Notes under the pieces: model-generated
Seen by the model: the letters and a program-made list of their open reading frames with translations, nothing else
The model's database searches: none
What the model was told of the DNA's origin: nothing
Made by a program: the position numbers and the translations under genes
From: JAPORY01 sp965215385
GTDB lineage: Bacteria > Pseudomonadota > Alphaproteobacteria > Rhodobacterales > Rhodobacteraceae
Direction: 5' to 3'
Assembly (NCBI GenBank): GCA_965215385.1
Contig: OZ244059.1
Span: 186,001-250,000, forward strand
Length of the DNA stretch: 64,000 nt
In this document: one piece after another, positions 43,898 through 54,256 of the stretch
How the letters are laid out: the number at the start of each line of letters is the position of its first letter
Position numbering within the stretch: position 1 is the first letter of the stretch

Positions 43898-44509
43898 CTA
43901 TACCCGAAAACCGTTACCCTGATTGCGCGACGCACCAGACGGTTTTAAGTGCCTGCGAATGTCAATCAGTGCCTTTCCGTTTAGAAAACTGTCGCGAAAT
44001 TGCTTTGAGTTCGGTTCCGAAAGTAGGTGCGCTTGGTTGAAATGCAATTCCTCGCTGGCATCTCGTTTTCGTACGTCCGCATGCACCAAGAGTAACCGCC
44101 CAAATTTGGTCGTGAATTTGCCGACAATGCTAAGCAGATCCCACGAAGCGACGATTTCGCTCGTTTTGACATCCATCACGAAAACCATTTCCGAGTTATC
44201 TGGCAAATAAGCCTGAAGTCCCTGCGGATTTACTTCTAACGCGGAAACGGTGCTGTATAGAGCTTGACGGTTTCTATGGGCATCAAAGTACCCCCAGTGC
44301 TCTACAACTTCAGTTTGACGCACCTTTCAGGCGGCGCGATTGAAAGTGAACAGGGTGATGAGGTTGTTGATGGTGTTGCGTGTCGCTTTGACTTCCGTCC
44401 GCCCACCGATGTCAGGGATCGGAAGATTATTCTCAGATACATTCAACCACCGCTCGAGTGTGGCCAATGCCAGTCGGATCCATTCGTTCGGATCGAACAA
44501 AACCCATAT
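43898..44509 (-). pseudogene. MvaI/BcnI-type restriction endonuclease, nonsense-interrupted
   Basis: A continuous minus-strand frame that reads about 60 codons (ATLERWLNVSENNLPIPDIG, GRTEVKATRNTINNLITLFT), then FNRAA, a TGA, and then KVRQTEVVEHWGYFDAHRNR and about 140 more residues (ALYSTVSALEVNPQGLQAYL, ALIDIRRHLKPSGASRNQGN). The sequence matches the MvaI/BcnI restriction family, including the catalytic Asp (IPDIG) and ExK (TEVKATR). The family usually has a Trp after FNRxA, so the TGA probably replaces TGG. The 5' end is missing or altered. It lies 46 bases downstream of the methyltransferase relic, so the pair was an R-M system, now inactive for cutting. Confidence 0.75.
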
Positions 44510-44554
44510 CTATTAGTTCCAATAGGAACTGTCGTAACTCGGGTCAACGCACGG

Positions 44555-45801
44555 TTAGGTATTTTTCTGGCAGATAACGATCTTCTCGACTGTTATCGTC
44601 TTGCCGGTTTTGCCAGCGATATTGCTTGGCGAACTTAGCGATGGCATGCGTTTATTAGGAATAGTCCGTGTCGGGATTGTGATCGGTTTGAACCCTTGCT
44701 GTCCAAAGAAAGCGGCTGTGGTATCAGCCATTGGTATCTTGCATCCTTGCACCGTTCGGTCCGCAACAACATAACAGATATACCCCCCCCCCCATTCTTA
44801 ACCAGAGCGGCAACATTTGTTGCCGAGGCACGGTAGTCTTCGAAAAATGCAACGACTTCGCGGGCTCGGTCGTGGTGAACACTTGATATTCGATTAAGGA
44901 CAGCATCAAGAGTCGGCACGCCGAATGACTGGATCTTTGCGATCTTACCACCCCCCATAAGCCAACTATCCATCCGTGCGGCGTCTGAAAAACCAAGCCA
45001 CTCTGCGGACAATCGCGAAAATTGACCATAAGCTACAGTGGTTCGAGAGTCTCCGCAGAGTAGCGACGTCACGACTAAATCTACGGAGCACGGAGTGACG
45101 GCTTGAGCGGGGATTTCATCTGCTGTGTCGAAGCCGTGAACTGCGGGCGGCAGCCGTGGCGTCGACACTGCATTCGTCAACGAAAAGAGCCGTTGTCGAA
45201 TGTCAATAAGGGCGTCAAGCATCAAAGCAAATGGTGCCGCCTTATGCTGCTTTATCTGCTTGTCGGATATACGATAGAGCTTGGATTCCCCTTGTCGCAC
45301 CGACGATGACTTATGCACCGCGATACTAAAGACCACTCTGCACACGTCAGCAATTGCCGGTTTCTCGATCGCATCGATATAATTACCGATTGCAGCTAGA
45401 TCTGACTGCACCTGCGGCGCAAACCAGTAGTTAACATTTGTGACGTGCGGAAAAAGGCAGTTGTCGCCACATGTCGCCTTGGGAAAGCGAGAAATCTCCT
45501 CATCCAACAGTTAAATGCTGATAGGACTAGTCTTCACCCGTGAAATTAGGCGGGCGAGGGGATTGAGATCGGTGCCGATGGCATTCATCCCAGCGAGCAT
45601 ACCTTCGAGAAGGGTCGTGCCTGAACCACAATATGGATCAAAAATAGTTCCGTCGCTGTCACCATAAAGGTCGATGAGACGGCTTGCGACTTGCGGTACC
45701 ATCTTCGCTGGATACGGATGTATCCCATGCGTGCGTGTTTTGGTGTCCGCTTCTCGGAACGTCCAATCGCCAGCCAGTGCTTCGCCTACGGGTTGCGTCA
45801 T
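44555..45801 (-). pseudogene. DNA methyltransferase of the R-M system, interrupted in three ways
   Basis: The minus-strand sequence reads MTQPVGEALAGDWTFREADT, THGIHPYPAKMVPQVASRLI and motif I (FDPYCGSGTTLLEGML), then hits a TAA at 45511 just after SPISI and continues in the same frame (LLDEEISRFP...). Motif IV should be SPPY, but here it reads VVTSLLCGDSRTTVAYGQFS. A run of 11 G (44783-44793) then puts the end out of frame, and one more G would join NGGGG to YICYVVADRTVQGCK and the family's end (TIPTRTIPNKRMPSL). MvaI-type enzymes are N4-cytosine methylases, which fits SPPY. The stop and the loss of motif IV make activity unlikely in any tract state. Confidence 0.75.
44783..44793 (-). repeat. 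G11 homopolymer tract in the methyltransferase relic
   Basis: Eleven C on the plus strand, G in the coding direction, within the glycine codons near the 3' end. 12 (or 9) G keeps the family's C-terminus in frame; 11 does not. Confidence 0.9.
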
Positions 45802-46415
45802 TTCAATGACAAAGACCAAACCTGTTCAGTTTTCAGACAAAGGCAGCGTCAATTTCAATGGCTTTGGTTTGTCGCATTCAATCCTCATCGCAGAGGGCCG
45901 ACAGTGTTACCCAACAATCCGATCCCTGAACGGAGTCATACTCGCGACAGCAGCGATCATCTATTGTTCCGCCCACTTGCGGCGGTATATTCATGACCGA
46001 ATAGATCACTATTTAGTAGACGAATACAGGTCTTGATTGTCGGAGGCAAGTCTTTTGCTCAGTTTTATTAGCAACCGCATCCACTATTTTCGCGTAGTAG
46101 AATATCGTAGCAAGCGGCGTTTGCATAGCGGCGGCTATGCCAAAGATTAAAAAATGGCCAAGGTTACACAAGTCAGCTTCGGCAAAAGTGCACCACAAGT
46201 AGCGAGTGCTTTTTGGCCGCCGTTTTGAGTCGCAACGACAGTCGGAACAGTCTAGGCGGGTCGCATAATGATGGGGTTTGCCTGTTCAGATATACCTACA
46301 GCAAATTCAGGGACTGTTTTGCAAAGCTGACAGCATGCCTGCGAGACGCGAAGGGCTTGAAGCGGGTAGAAGGTAACCAGAGAGTTGCCAACACAGAATT
46401 GCAAAAATCCTGTTA
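45802..46415. other. Gap between the R-M relic and the GlxA-type gene
   Basis: About 610 bases with no recognised gene. Overlapping frames exist on both strands but none has a domain or SD. I saw no repeats or terminators with confidence. Confidence 0.4.
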
Positions 46416-47522
46416 CTAAGTTCGTCTTCTGGTTCCTACAGCGGTGTTGCTTCCGCGTTCCCGATATGGTGTCGTGCCGTATTGTAAGCGATAACACTTA
46501 GAAAAATGACTCGGAGAAGTGAAGCCGCAGGCCAAGGCAACATTAATTACGCTCATATCAGTTTGCAGCAATAGATTTCGAGCTCGCTGTAGGCGTAAAT
46601 CCATATAATATCGCTTCGGGCTTCTATTCAGATAGCGACGAAATAAGCGCTCAAGCTGCCGTGTCGACATAGCGACGCGCCTGGCCAGCAAAGAAGGGCT
46701 GATCGGTTCCTCAAGATTTGCCGTCATCATCTCAATAACCTGACTTAACTTCGGATGCCGAACCCCTATGCGAGTGGGAATCGACAGTCGTTGGATATCC
46801 TGATCAGTCCTGATGGCAGCGTATATCAACTGATCGGCGACCGCAGATGCCAAACTCTCATTGTGATGCTCGGCGATGAGTTTCAGCATGAGATCAATCG
46901 ACGCGGCACCACCCGCCGCCGTCATTCGGTTACCGTCAATCATGAATACCGACTTGGTGAGCTCAACTTCGATAAATTCTTCTGCGAAGCTGTCTTGGTT
47001 TTCCCAATGGATTGTGGCTTTGCGACCCTCCAACAGACCCGCTTTTGCCAATACATATGCGGCCGTGCAAAGCCCACCAAAAGCCACCCCATGGCGAGCT
47101 TCCCGTCGAACCCAGTTGAGAAGTTCCCGAGTCGTCGCTTTCTGAATATCTGTCCCACCGCAAATGAAGACCATGTCGTCGTGGTGTAGTTCTGGCAAAT
47201 CACCGTCCAACGTAATAGCCAATCCAGCCGAACAATACACGGGATCACGATTTTCACCGACAATCTTCCATTCATAGAGCTCACTTCGTGCCATGCGGTT
47301 GGCAATGCGCAAACTCTCAATCGCTGAGGAAAAACTCAAGAGCGAAAAATTTGGCAATAAAACGAAGACAATTCGACGCGTCGACGGGTAGGTGGGGATG
47401 GAATTTGAACGCGTGCTCAGAGATTGCAAGTTCGTACCCTCAGTGCTGTATTCGATCGTTTCGAAATAATTTCCTGTCGCTACGCTGTAGCCTTCACGAT
47501 ATGATTTAATGGGTTGTTGCAA
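46416..47522 (-). CDS. GlxA-family (DJ-1/PfpI plus AraC) transcriptional regulator
   Basis: A 368-residue regulator with a DJ-1/PfpI-like ligand domain (about residues 48-210: RRIVFVLLPNFSLLSFSSAI, FICGGTDIQK, nucleophile-elbow FGGLCTAAYVLAKAGLLEG, TIHWENQDSFAEEF) and an AraC-type DNA-binding domain (SPSLLARRVAMSTRQLERLF, INVALACGFTSPSHFSKCYR). GbdR-type members of this family control glycine betaine, choline or carnitine catabolism; the ligand here is not evident. The first 45 residues are low in homology. The only start before the domain is a TTG at 47522, without an SD, so the N-terminus is uncertain. Divergent from the DAHP synthase gene. Confidence 0.88.
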   Translation of the reverse strand: MQQPIKSYREGYSVATGNYFETIEYSTEGTNLQSLSTRSNSIPTYPSTRRIVFVLLPNFSLLSFSSAIESLRIANRMARSELYEWKIVGENRDPVYCSAGLAITLDGDLPELHHDDMVFICGGTDIQKATTRELLNWVRREARHGVAFGGLCTAAYVLAKAGLLEGRKATIHWENQDSFAEEFIEVELTKSVFMIDGNRMTAAGGAASIDLMLKLIAEHHNESLASAVADQLIYAAIRTDQDIQRLSIPTRIGVRHPKLSQVIEMMTANLEEPISPSLLARRVAMSTRQLERLFRRYLNRSPKRYYMDLRLQRARNLLLQTDMSVINVALACGFTSPSHFSKCYRLQYGTTPYRERGSNTAVGTRRRT

Positions 47523-47603
47523 GAAAGATCAACTATAGTCACTGCGAACCAGATGGTATAGGCAGATAGCCTGCTTGTGAATGGAATTTTAAGGGATGAT
47601 CAT

Positions 47604-48974
47604 ATGCAAATATGGAAGAAAGGCGATTGGCGTGCAAAGCCACGCGTTCAGATGCCGGAGTATACCGACACTCAGGCGCTGGAATTAGTAGAAGCGCAGA
47701 TCGCAAAGTTTCCACCGCTGGTATTTGCGGGCGAGGTTCGTACACTCAGGCAACAGCTTGCGGCCGCGTCGTGCGGCGAAGCATTTGTATTGCAGGGCGG
47801 CGATTGTGCCGAGAGCTTTGAGAGCTTCAGTGCTGATCGGATTCGCGACACATTTAGAGTATTGTTACAAATGGCGATGGTCTTGACCTACGGTGCCAAG
47901 GTACCGGTAGTAAAGCTCGGCCGCTTGGCTGGCCAATTTGCCAAACCAAGATCCGAACCGATGGAGAAACGAGATGGGCTCTCTCTGCCGTCGTACCGCG
48001 GTGACATTATCAATGATCTCCGATTCTCGCCCGAAGCACGAAGCCCCGATCCGTCGCGAATGCTGCAAGCGTACACGCAGTCTGCGGCAACCCTGAACTT
48101 GCTACGGGCATTTTCGACAGGCGGATTTGCCGACATGACCCGGGTGCATGCGTGGACACTTGAGTTCACCGATAGTGATCGCACGAAACGCTATCGCGAA
48201 CTTGCCACTCGCATTCAAGATACAATCGATTTCATGTCTGCGGTCGGAATTAATGCCGATACGGCTCACGAGATTTCGAAGGTCGATTTTTTTACAAGCC
48301 ACGAAGCGTTGCTACTCGAATATGAGGAAGCGTTGACTCGAATCGACTCCACCTCAAATTGCTGGCTAGCGGGTTCTGGACATATGCTCTGGATCGGTGA
48401 TCGCACGCGGCAGCCCGACGGTGCTCACATCGAGTTTGCTCGCGGGGTTATTAATCCGATCGGTGTGAAATGTGGTTCCTCGCTGCAAACTGACGACTTG
48501 AAGACAATTCTGCACCGTCTAAACCCGCACAATGAAGCGGGGCGAATCACCTTGATCACTCGTTTGGGCGCTGATCAAATTTCCCACAACTTGCCGCCGC
48601 TAGTGCAGATGGTCAAACAGGAGGGATTTCGGGTGACCTGGGTCTGTGATCCGATGCATGGGAATACGATTAAGTCATCGACGGGCTTCAAAACGCGGTC
48701 ATTTGAGAGTGTGCTCAAAGAGGTCCGCGGATTTTTCGCGGTTCATGCAAGCGAGAACACGATACCGGGCGGCGTTCATATCGAAATGACCGGAGATAAC
48801 GTGACCGAGTGTGTTGGTGGCATTCAAGCCGTGACTGATGAAGATCTGCACTCAAGATACCATACCGCCTGCGACCCACGTCTGAATGCGTCCCAGTCAT
48901 TGGAATTAGCATTTCTGGTTGCCGAAGAAATCTCCTTTCGGCGCGAAGAGGCGGTCAATCGTTTGGTCAGTTGA
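47604..48974 (+). CDS. Class II 3-deoxy-7-phosphoheptulonate synthase (DAHP synthase)
   Basis: A 456-residue class II (plant-like) DAHP synthase, the first step of the shikimate pathway, condensing phosphoenolpyruvate with erythrose 4-phosphate. Landmarks are PPLVFAGEVRTLRQQLAAAS, VLQGGDCAESFESFSADRIR, KVPVVKLGRLAGQFAKPRSE, SGHMLWIGDRTRQPDGAHIE, GVKCGSSLQTDDLKTILHRL, WVCDPMHGNTIKSSTGFKTR and HIEMTGDNVTECVGG (metal and substrate residues). I begin at the ATG at 47604 behind AAGGGATGATC; the frame opens 9 codons earlier at a GTG. It stands alone, convergent with the DUF502 gene, whose stop is 2 bases away. Confidence 0.95.
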   Translation: MQIWKKGDWRAKPRVQMPEYTDTQALELVEAQIAKFPPLVFAGEVRTLRQQLAAASCGEAFVLQGGDCAESFESFSADRIRDTFRVLLQMAMVLTYGAKVPVVKLGRLAGQFAKPRSEPMEKRDGLSLPSYRGDIINDLRFSPEARSPDPSRMLQAYTQSAATLNLLRAFSTGGFADMTRVHAWTLEFTDSDRTKRYRELATRIQDTIDFMSAVGINADTAHEISKVDFFTSHEALLLEYEEALTRIDSTSNCWLAGSGHMLWIGDRTRQPDGAHIEFARGVINPIGVKCGSSLQTDDLKTILHRLNPHNEAGRITLITRLGADQISHNLPPLVQMVKQEGFRVTWVCDPMHGNTIKSSTGFKTRSFESVLKEVRGFFAVHASENTIPGGVHIEMTGDNVTECVGGIQAVTDEDLHSRYHTACDPRLNASQSLELAFLVAEEISFRREEAVNRLVS

Positions 48975-48976
48975 AC

Positions 48977-49687
48977 CTAACTCTTGCCGGCATCAGCATC
49001 GGGCGATAATGAACTAGCTGCAGTGCCGTTGACACCGTTCGGATACACCAGCCCAGCGGAAATAACTAACTTGGCGGCGTCCTCAATTGACATGTCAAGT
49101 TCCACCACGTCGGACTTTGGAAAAAACAGTAAGAAACCCGAGGTCGGATTGGGCGTTGTTGGCACAAAAACGGATACCATCGAATCTTCCGAGTTTGCTT
49201 TCTCTAATACTTCGCCGCGGGTTTCAGTGGAGATAAAGCCGATAGCCCAAATTCCGCGCCTCGGATACTGGATGAGACAAGCTTTTTCGAATGATCGTTC
49301 TGATTGCGCAAATACAGTTTCGGCTATCTGTTTGATGCCGGAATAGAGCGATCGAACCAACGGCGTACGCTCAACGATGCTTTCGCCCCACCGAATCAAG
49401 GAACGTCCGATAAGGCCTTTCGCAATCCAACCGACTATGACGGTAAAGATTAGAAAAATTGCCAAACCGAGGCCGCGAAGGTTGATACCGATATAATTCT
49501 CGGGATTAACCCAAGTCGGGATTAGCGGTAATACAAAACTATCGACCCAACCGACCAGCGACCAAATTAGCCAAAGGGTCAGGCCAATCGGCGCAATAAC
49601 AATCAAACCGGTCAAGAACGAGGCTCGTAACCAAGCAAACACACCAGTTCGACGCGTCGGAGGATCTTTTTCAAAAGGTGTCGACAT
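48977..49687 (-). CDS. DUF502 family membrane protein
   Basis: A 236-residue inner-membrane protein of the DUF502 family. Two N-terminal helices (FLTGLIVIAPIGLTLWLIWS; GLGLAIFLIFTVIVGWIAKG) are followed by a cytoplasmic domain with the family blocks SIVERTPLVRSLYSGIKQIA, VSVFVPTTPNPTSGFLLFFP and DVVELDMSIEDAAKLVISAG. Family function is unknown. The acidic tail (SPDADAGKS) is not conserved. ATG at 49687. Confidence 0.9.
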   Translation of the reverse strand: MSTPFEKDPPTRRTGVFAWLRASFLTGLIVIAPIGLTLWLIWSLVGWVDSFVLPLIPTWVNPENYIGINLRGLGLAIFLIFTVIVGWIAKGLIGRSLIRWGESIVERTPLVRSLYSGIKQIAETVFAQSERSFEKACLIQYPRRGIWAIGFISTETRGEVLEKANSEDSMVSVFVPTTPNPTSGFLLFFPKSDVVELDMSIEDAAKLVISAGLVYPNGVNGTAASSLSPDADAGKS

Positions 49688-50436
49688 TGCTCAGATTAAA
49701 CCATCGACTGCTGGCCTAATTGCTGCCTGGTTAAAAGAACTGATACCAAATTTGTTTGCTGATTTGCCTAGTCGGGAGAATAAAATCATCTTGTTGCGAG
49801 AAAGCAGTAAAGCAAACTGTCTATCATTAGTGCTTGCTTTGATTGCACTGTTAGATGATTGTCCTCGCGTAACCCGATTATTCCAAAAATTGGCGAGAGT
49901 CTATAGATGATGTCGACTACGGCAATGAGATAGTCGCTACCCTTGAGTTTAGTGGCTAACAGTTGCGGCGGTCAGACTCGACAAAGCTGTCGATAACAAA
50001 GCATACGCAATTTGACGCGGAACGGGTGTGCTGATGATGTTACCGACTAAAACCTGTGGTGCGCCAGTGAATAGTCCAATCAGTCCCCTGCAAACCTGTG
50101 CCGAAGTGCGTCGGGATGATTTTACCCGCCTGATACGCGCTTGGCGAGTCCTGCCGCCCCATTCAATGACACGATATCCAATCACCTTGATGCTCGCTTT
50201 GCTAGCGATCCCAGCGAGTTCTGGCGGAGTATTTTGAAGTTTCGGTAGTTCTCACCGCAAAGTTTGCAAAGGAGGGGGGCAGAAGTAAGCCAAAAGCAAG
50301 TTGCAAAAACCTAATGAATCTCAAACCTGAGTATTGCCGCGCCGCACAAGAGACAATAATCCATCGCATTGCTCTTCGCCGCAAAAAGGTAATTCAGAGA
50401 TGCTTGCATAGTTACTATTCTGCCGCGCCGAGAACC
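49688..50436. other. Gap upstream of trmJ
   Basis: About 750 bases, including the likely promoter regions of the divergent DUF502 and trmJ genes. The frame of trmJ stays open back to about 50314 but is not conserved-looking there. No repeat, RNA gene or transposase remnant was recognised. Confidence 0.4.
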
Positions 50437-51237
50437 ATGCAACTGACCCCACCATGTTTCGTATTAATACGCCCGCAGCTGGGCGAGAACATTGGTGCCT
50501 CGGCGCGTGCGATGTGGAATTTCGGATTAGATCAAATGCGCTTGGTTGCACCCCGTGACGGTTGGCCGAATGCGAAGGCGAGTGCACTTGCTTGTGGTGC
50601 GGGGCGTTTATTGGATCACGCACAGGTCGTGACATCGACCGTTGAAGCAATTGCAGACTGCCACTTTACTTTCGCGACCACCGCCCGCCCGCGAGCGAAT
50701 AAACTCCCGACTTACGCTCCTCAAGCGGCGATGCAGGAAGCCGCTCAGAGAAGTGAAAGGGGTGAAAGAGTTGCCATTCTGTTCGGGCCAGAACGAAACG
50801 GGCTCGAAAATTTGGACATTGATCGAGCTAGTGCGATAATCTCTATTCCAACAAATTCAGCCTGTCCGTCAATCAATCTATCGCACGCCGTATTGCTGCT
50901 TGCCTATGAGTGGTATCAAGAATCGAAAAATGGCAAATCAGAAATTGCTCAATCCTCGGCAACCGATTCAGCGACGGTGCGAGAGAGAGAAGTTCTAGCG
51001 CAGCACTACGAAAAATGCCTTGAGGAAGCAGACTTTTTCTTTCCACCAGAAAAAGCCGCTAGTATGAAAGCAACCTTGCGCGGTCTTTGGTCAAGATTAC
51101 CCTTGTTGACCAAAGACGTCGACATTTTTCACGGAATCTTGCGGCAATTGACTCGACAAAATCGACAAGCTTCACACATAAACAGGAAGCCCATAAAGTC
51201 ACTCACGTCGACCCTCGGTGAGGAAAATGACCAATAA
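50437..51237 (+). CDS. trmJ: TrmJ-type tRNA (Cm32/Um32) methyltransferase
   Basis: A roughly 266-residue SPOUT-class RNA ribose methyltransferase. The trefoil-knot motifs are complete: FVLIRPQLGENIGASARAMW, TTARPRANK, ILFGPERNGLENLDIDRASA and IPTNSACPSINLSHAVLLLA. A basic helical C-terminus extends the knot, as in TrmJ. The long frame begins at 50314, but I use the ATG at 50437 because homology starts there (MQLTPPCFVLIRPQLGE). The stop overlaps the start of the heme A synthase gene. Confidence 0.88.
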   Translation: MQLTPPCFVLIRPQLGENIGASARAMWNFGLDQMRLVAPRDGWPNAKASALACGAGRLLDHAQVVTSTVEAIADCHFTFATTARPRANKLPTYAPQAAMQEAAQRSERGERVAILFGPERNGLENLDIDRASAIISIPTNSACPSINLSHAVLLLAYEWYQESKNGKSEIAQSSATDSATVREREVLAQHYEKCLEEADFFFPPEKAASMKATLRGLWSRLPLLTKDVDIFHGILRQLTRQNRQASHINRKPIKSLTSTLGEENDQ

Positions 51238-52372
51238 ACGGAAAATTTTTGAAGACCAAGCAAGCGACAGTCGCGCTGAACAAACAATTACCGCAACAAG
51301 TATTATTGACCAAGGCCGAAGCAACGCGCGTCGCAGCCTCCAAATTTGGTTGACTGGTCTATTCCTACTCGTTGCCGCGATGATACTTGTCGGGGGATTG
51401 ACGCGACTAAATGATGCAGGACTCGCGATTACCCAGTGGGCGCCGATTGTAGGGGCGATCCCGCCACTGAATGCCGCTGAATGGCAAGCGGAGTTTGCCC
51501 GTTATCAACAGATTGACGAATGGCGGATTCAAAACCAGTGGATGAGTTTGGCTGACTTCAAGGCCATTTACTGGTGGGAGTGGGGGCATCGACAACTCGG
51601 TCGCGTTATTGGGGTTGTCTGGCTTGTCGGCTTAATTTGGTTTTGGACAAGAAAACAAATTCCAACGGGTTGGATGCCACGATTACTTTTGCTTGGAGCA
51701 CTGGGTGGGCTGCAGGGACTCATCGGATGGTGGATGGTTGCATCGGGGCTGACGCTAGGCACGGGAACACTTGATGTTGCGCCCTATCGATTGTCAATTC
51801 ACCTCGGTTTGGCGTTTATCATCCTTGGTTATCTGTGGTGGTGCATCTCGCACTTGGGTCGCTCGGAAAGTGACCTGTTGAAGGCGTATCGTTTTAGAGA
51901 GCGTCATCAACAGCTTGGCGCCAACGTATTGATCGTTCTCGCATTCCTTCAAATTCTGCTTGGCGCTTTGATGGCGGGCCTTAACGCTGGTCAAGTCTAT
52001 ACAGATTGGCCGCTGATCGGGGGTGAGATATTTCCGTCTGACGCATTCTATCTGGAGCCGGCTGCTCGAAACATTGTAGAAAGTCCGGGTTTAGTTCAAT
52101 TCATGCACCGAACCTCGGGCTATGTGCTGGGGGTAGCCTGCCTGCTGGTTTGGTTCAATAGCCGCCGGTCGGCTCATTCTCACAGCCGAAAGCTGTTCAG
52201 TGTCGTGCTCGCGGCGGTAAGTTTGCAGATTTGCAGCGGTGTTTTTGCGGTTATCTATGCCGCACCGTTTTCGCTCGCGATTCTGCATCAGTTCTTGGCG
52301 ATCGTACTTTGGATCTGCCTCCTCCAAGCAAAGTTTGTGGTTAACCAGCCCATTCTCACATCATTGCGTTAG
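51227..52372 (+). CDS. ctaA: Heme A synthase (Cox15/CtaA)
   Basis: A 381-residue membrane enzyme that oxidises the heme O methyl group to give heme A for cytochrome aa3 oxidase. It has about eight helices in two four-helix halves. Heme-ligand His regions include WEWGHRQLGRVIG, YRLSIHLGLAFIILGYLWW, FMHRTSGYVLGVACL and FSLAILHQFLAIVLW. GGLTRLNDAGLAITQW is the Cox15 N-terminal block. GAGGAAA precedes the ATG at 51227, which lies 8 bases inside trmJ. A heme A enzyme implies an aa3-type terminal oxidase elsewhere in the genome. Confidence 0.94.
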   Translation: MTNKRKIFEDQASDSRAEQTITATSIIDQGRSNARRSLQIWLTGLFLLVAAMILVGGLTRLNDAGLAITQWAPIVGAIPPLNAAEWQAEFARYQQIDEWRIQNQWMSLADFKAIYWWEWGHRQLGRVIGVVWLVGLIWFWTRKQIPTGWMPRLLLLGALGGLQGLIGWWMVASGLTLGTGTLDVAPYRLSIHLGLAFIILGYLWWCISHLGRSESDLLKAYRFRERHQQLGANVLIVLAFLQILLGALMAGLNAGQVYTDWPLIGGEIFPSDAFYLEPAARNIVESPGLVQFMHRTSGYVLGVACLLVWFNSRRSAHSHSRKLFSVVLAAVSLQICSGVFAVIYAAPFSLAILHQFLAIVLWICLLQAKFVVNQPILTSLR

Positions 52373-52667
52373 ATGTGATAGTCAGTTGTACGATAGATAA
52401 TACAACTGAAGGCTCGTAAGTTTTGAGGACTTGTGCGAGGATTTTCGAGAACAGTAGCTCCGTTTGCTATTGACTAATTCCACTAGCTCAATGATATCTT
52501 GTAACTATTCAGCACCAAAAATGGGCAACATTTAGTTTTTTTGAGTATTGATGTTGACCTCTTGAGAGTCAAGGTTTTTTAAGTTCTCAAACGAGACGGC
52601 AGAAGCCGCGATTGCGGCCATTGACACGCGAGCCGGGCCTCCGAATGTCAGGATTTTTTGGTTCACC
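52373..52667. other. Spacer between ctaA and the transposon region
   Basis: About 295 AT-rich bases. No gene recognised; the left end of the IS66 element may lie here but no inverted repeat was located. Confidence 0.35.
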
Positions 52668-54256
52668 TTGGTGCGGGTGGGTCGTCTTTCTTCCGATGCA
52701 ACGGGTACCGAGCGTTTGGCCCCCTTTGGTAACGGTGTGGGGCGTCTAGTCGTGACCAATGCGTTGCTCTGGGAGCTGGAAGCGGCGTTGCGCCAGAAGG
52801 ATGCGCAACTTGATCAGAAAGAGGCGCAGCTTCGGCGCCAGGATGCGACGATGCGGGAGTTGCCGGAGCAGCTGGGTGATCTTAAAGCGCAACGGCGTCA
52901 ACAGGATGTCCTCATTGCCGCGCAAGGCGAACGTCGGTCCGAACTGGAGCGGCGTCTTGGGCTGACCAGTACTAACGGCAGCAAGCCGCCGGCGAGCGAC
53001 GGATTGCGCAAGCCGCCGGCGGTGCCGAAACGTGGTGACGGTCCCCAGCAAAGTCGCGGTGGTCAGAAGGGCCATGACGGGACCACGTAGCACCGGACGG
53101 CAACACCGGACTGCATTGAACATCATTATCCGGCGGTTTGTGCCCATTGCGGCACCGCCTTGATCGATCTCGTGTCGGTAGGACCGGAGATCTGGCAGGT
53201 GCCGGATCTTCCAGAGCCGTTACCGGTGGTCGTGACCGATCACATTGCCCATCGCTGGGTCTGTCCGCGTTGTCAGGGAACGCCGCCGGCGGCGTTTCCA
53301 GAAGGCGTCAAGGCGGCAGTACCGTACGGTCCCAATCTGACCCGTCTAGCGGTTTATCTGAGTACCGATCAACTGATTCCAACGAAGCGGCTGGTGGCGA
53401 CCTTCCGCGACTTGTTTGGGATCACGATGTCGCACGGGACGATCGTCAACCTGGTGTCCCGATGTGCCGATACCGATCATAGCTTTGCCGGAACCGTAAG
53501 ACGCGCGGTCGCGCCGGCACCCGTGAAACCTATGGATGAGACCGGCATCCGGGTCGAGGGCAAGCTCCATTGGCTGCATGTGGCCAGTACGACGCTGCTG
53601 ACCTTTTCTGGCTTGGCACCGGCCATGTCGATGTGATGCGCGACGCCACCGGTATCGCGGTCCATGACTTCGGGAAACCGTATTATCCGATTCCCAGTGT
53701 GGATCACGCGCTCGGCGTCGCCCATCTGCTGCGGGAACTCGACAACTGGGGCGCGTTTGACGACGAACGCTGGGCCGAAAACCTGGCGATCGTGTTAAGA
53801 GACGCGATTCATCGGTATAATAGAGCGGACGGCTAGCCGTTGCCGCCGTCTGTCATTGACTTGATCGCAACGGCGTATGATCGGCAGGGGGCGGCGGGTC
53901 TTCGATACCATGCGTCGCTTGCGCCGTTGGCAGCAACCGGACGGCGGAGTCGCCGGAAGCGACGCCGCAGCCATAATCTGGCACTGCGACTGCGCGAGCA
54001 TCGGGACTCGGTGTTGCGGTTCACAATCGATTCCCGGGTGCCGCCCACCAATAACTTGGCGGAACCGGGCGTGCGGCCCGAAAAGGTGCAGCAGAAGATC
54101 GCCGGCAGCTGCCGCAGCCGCGCCGGTGCAACCAACCGGACCATCATCCGGACAGTACTCGCAACCGCCCGCAAACCAAGCTGGAACCTGCTCGACACGC
54201 TCCGTCGTTCACCACCCGAACTGTCGGCCGCACTCGTCACCGACGCCCAAAGATAA
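52668..54256 (+). pseudogene. IS66-family transposase (TnpC), decayed
   Basis: Recognisable in order: coiled-coil leader (LRQKDAQLDQKEAQLRRQDA), RLGLTSTNGSKPPASDGLRK, a Zn-binding segment (YPAVCAHCGTALID; WVCPRCQG), KPMDETGIRVEGKLHW with the catalytic Asp, and the C-terminal PTNNLAEPGVRPEKVQQKIA with the catalytic Glu. The reading is broken by an in-frame TAG at 53088, a frameshift near 53615 and a second TAG at 53834. The partner IS66 OrfA/OrfB genes are absent. Element ends were not found. Confidence 0.85.
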
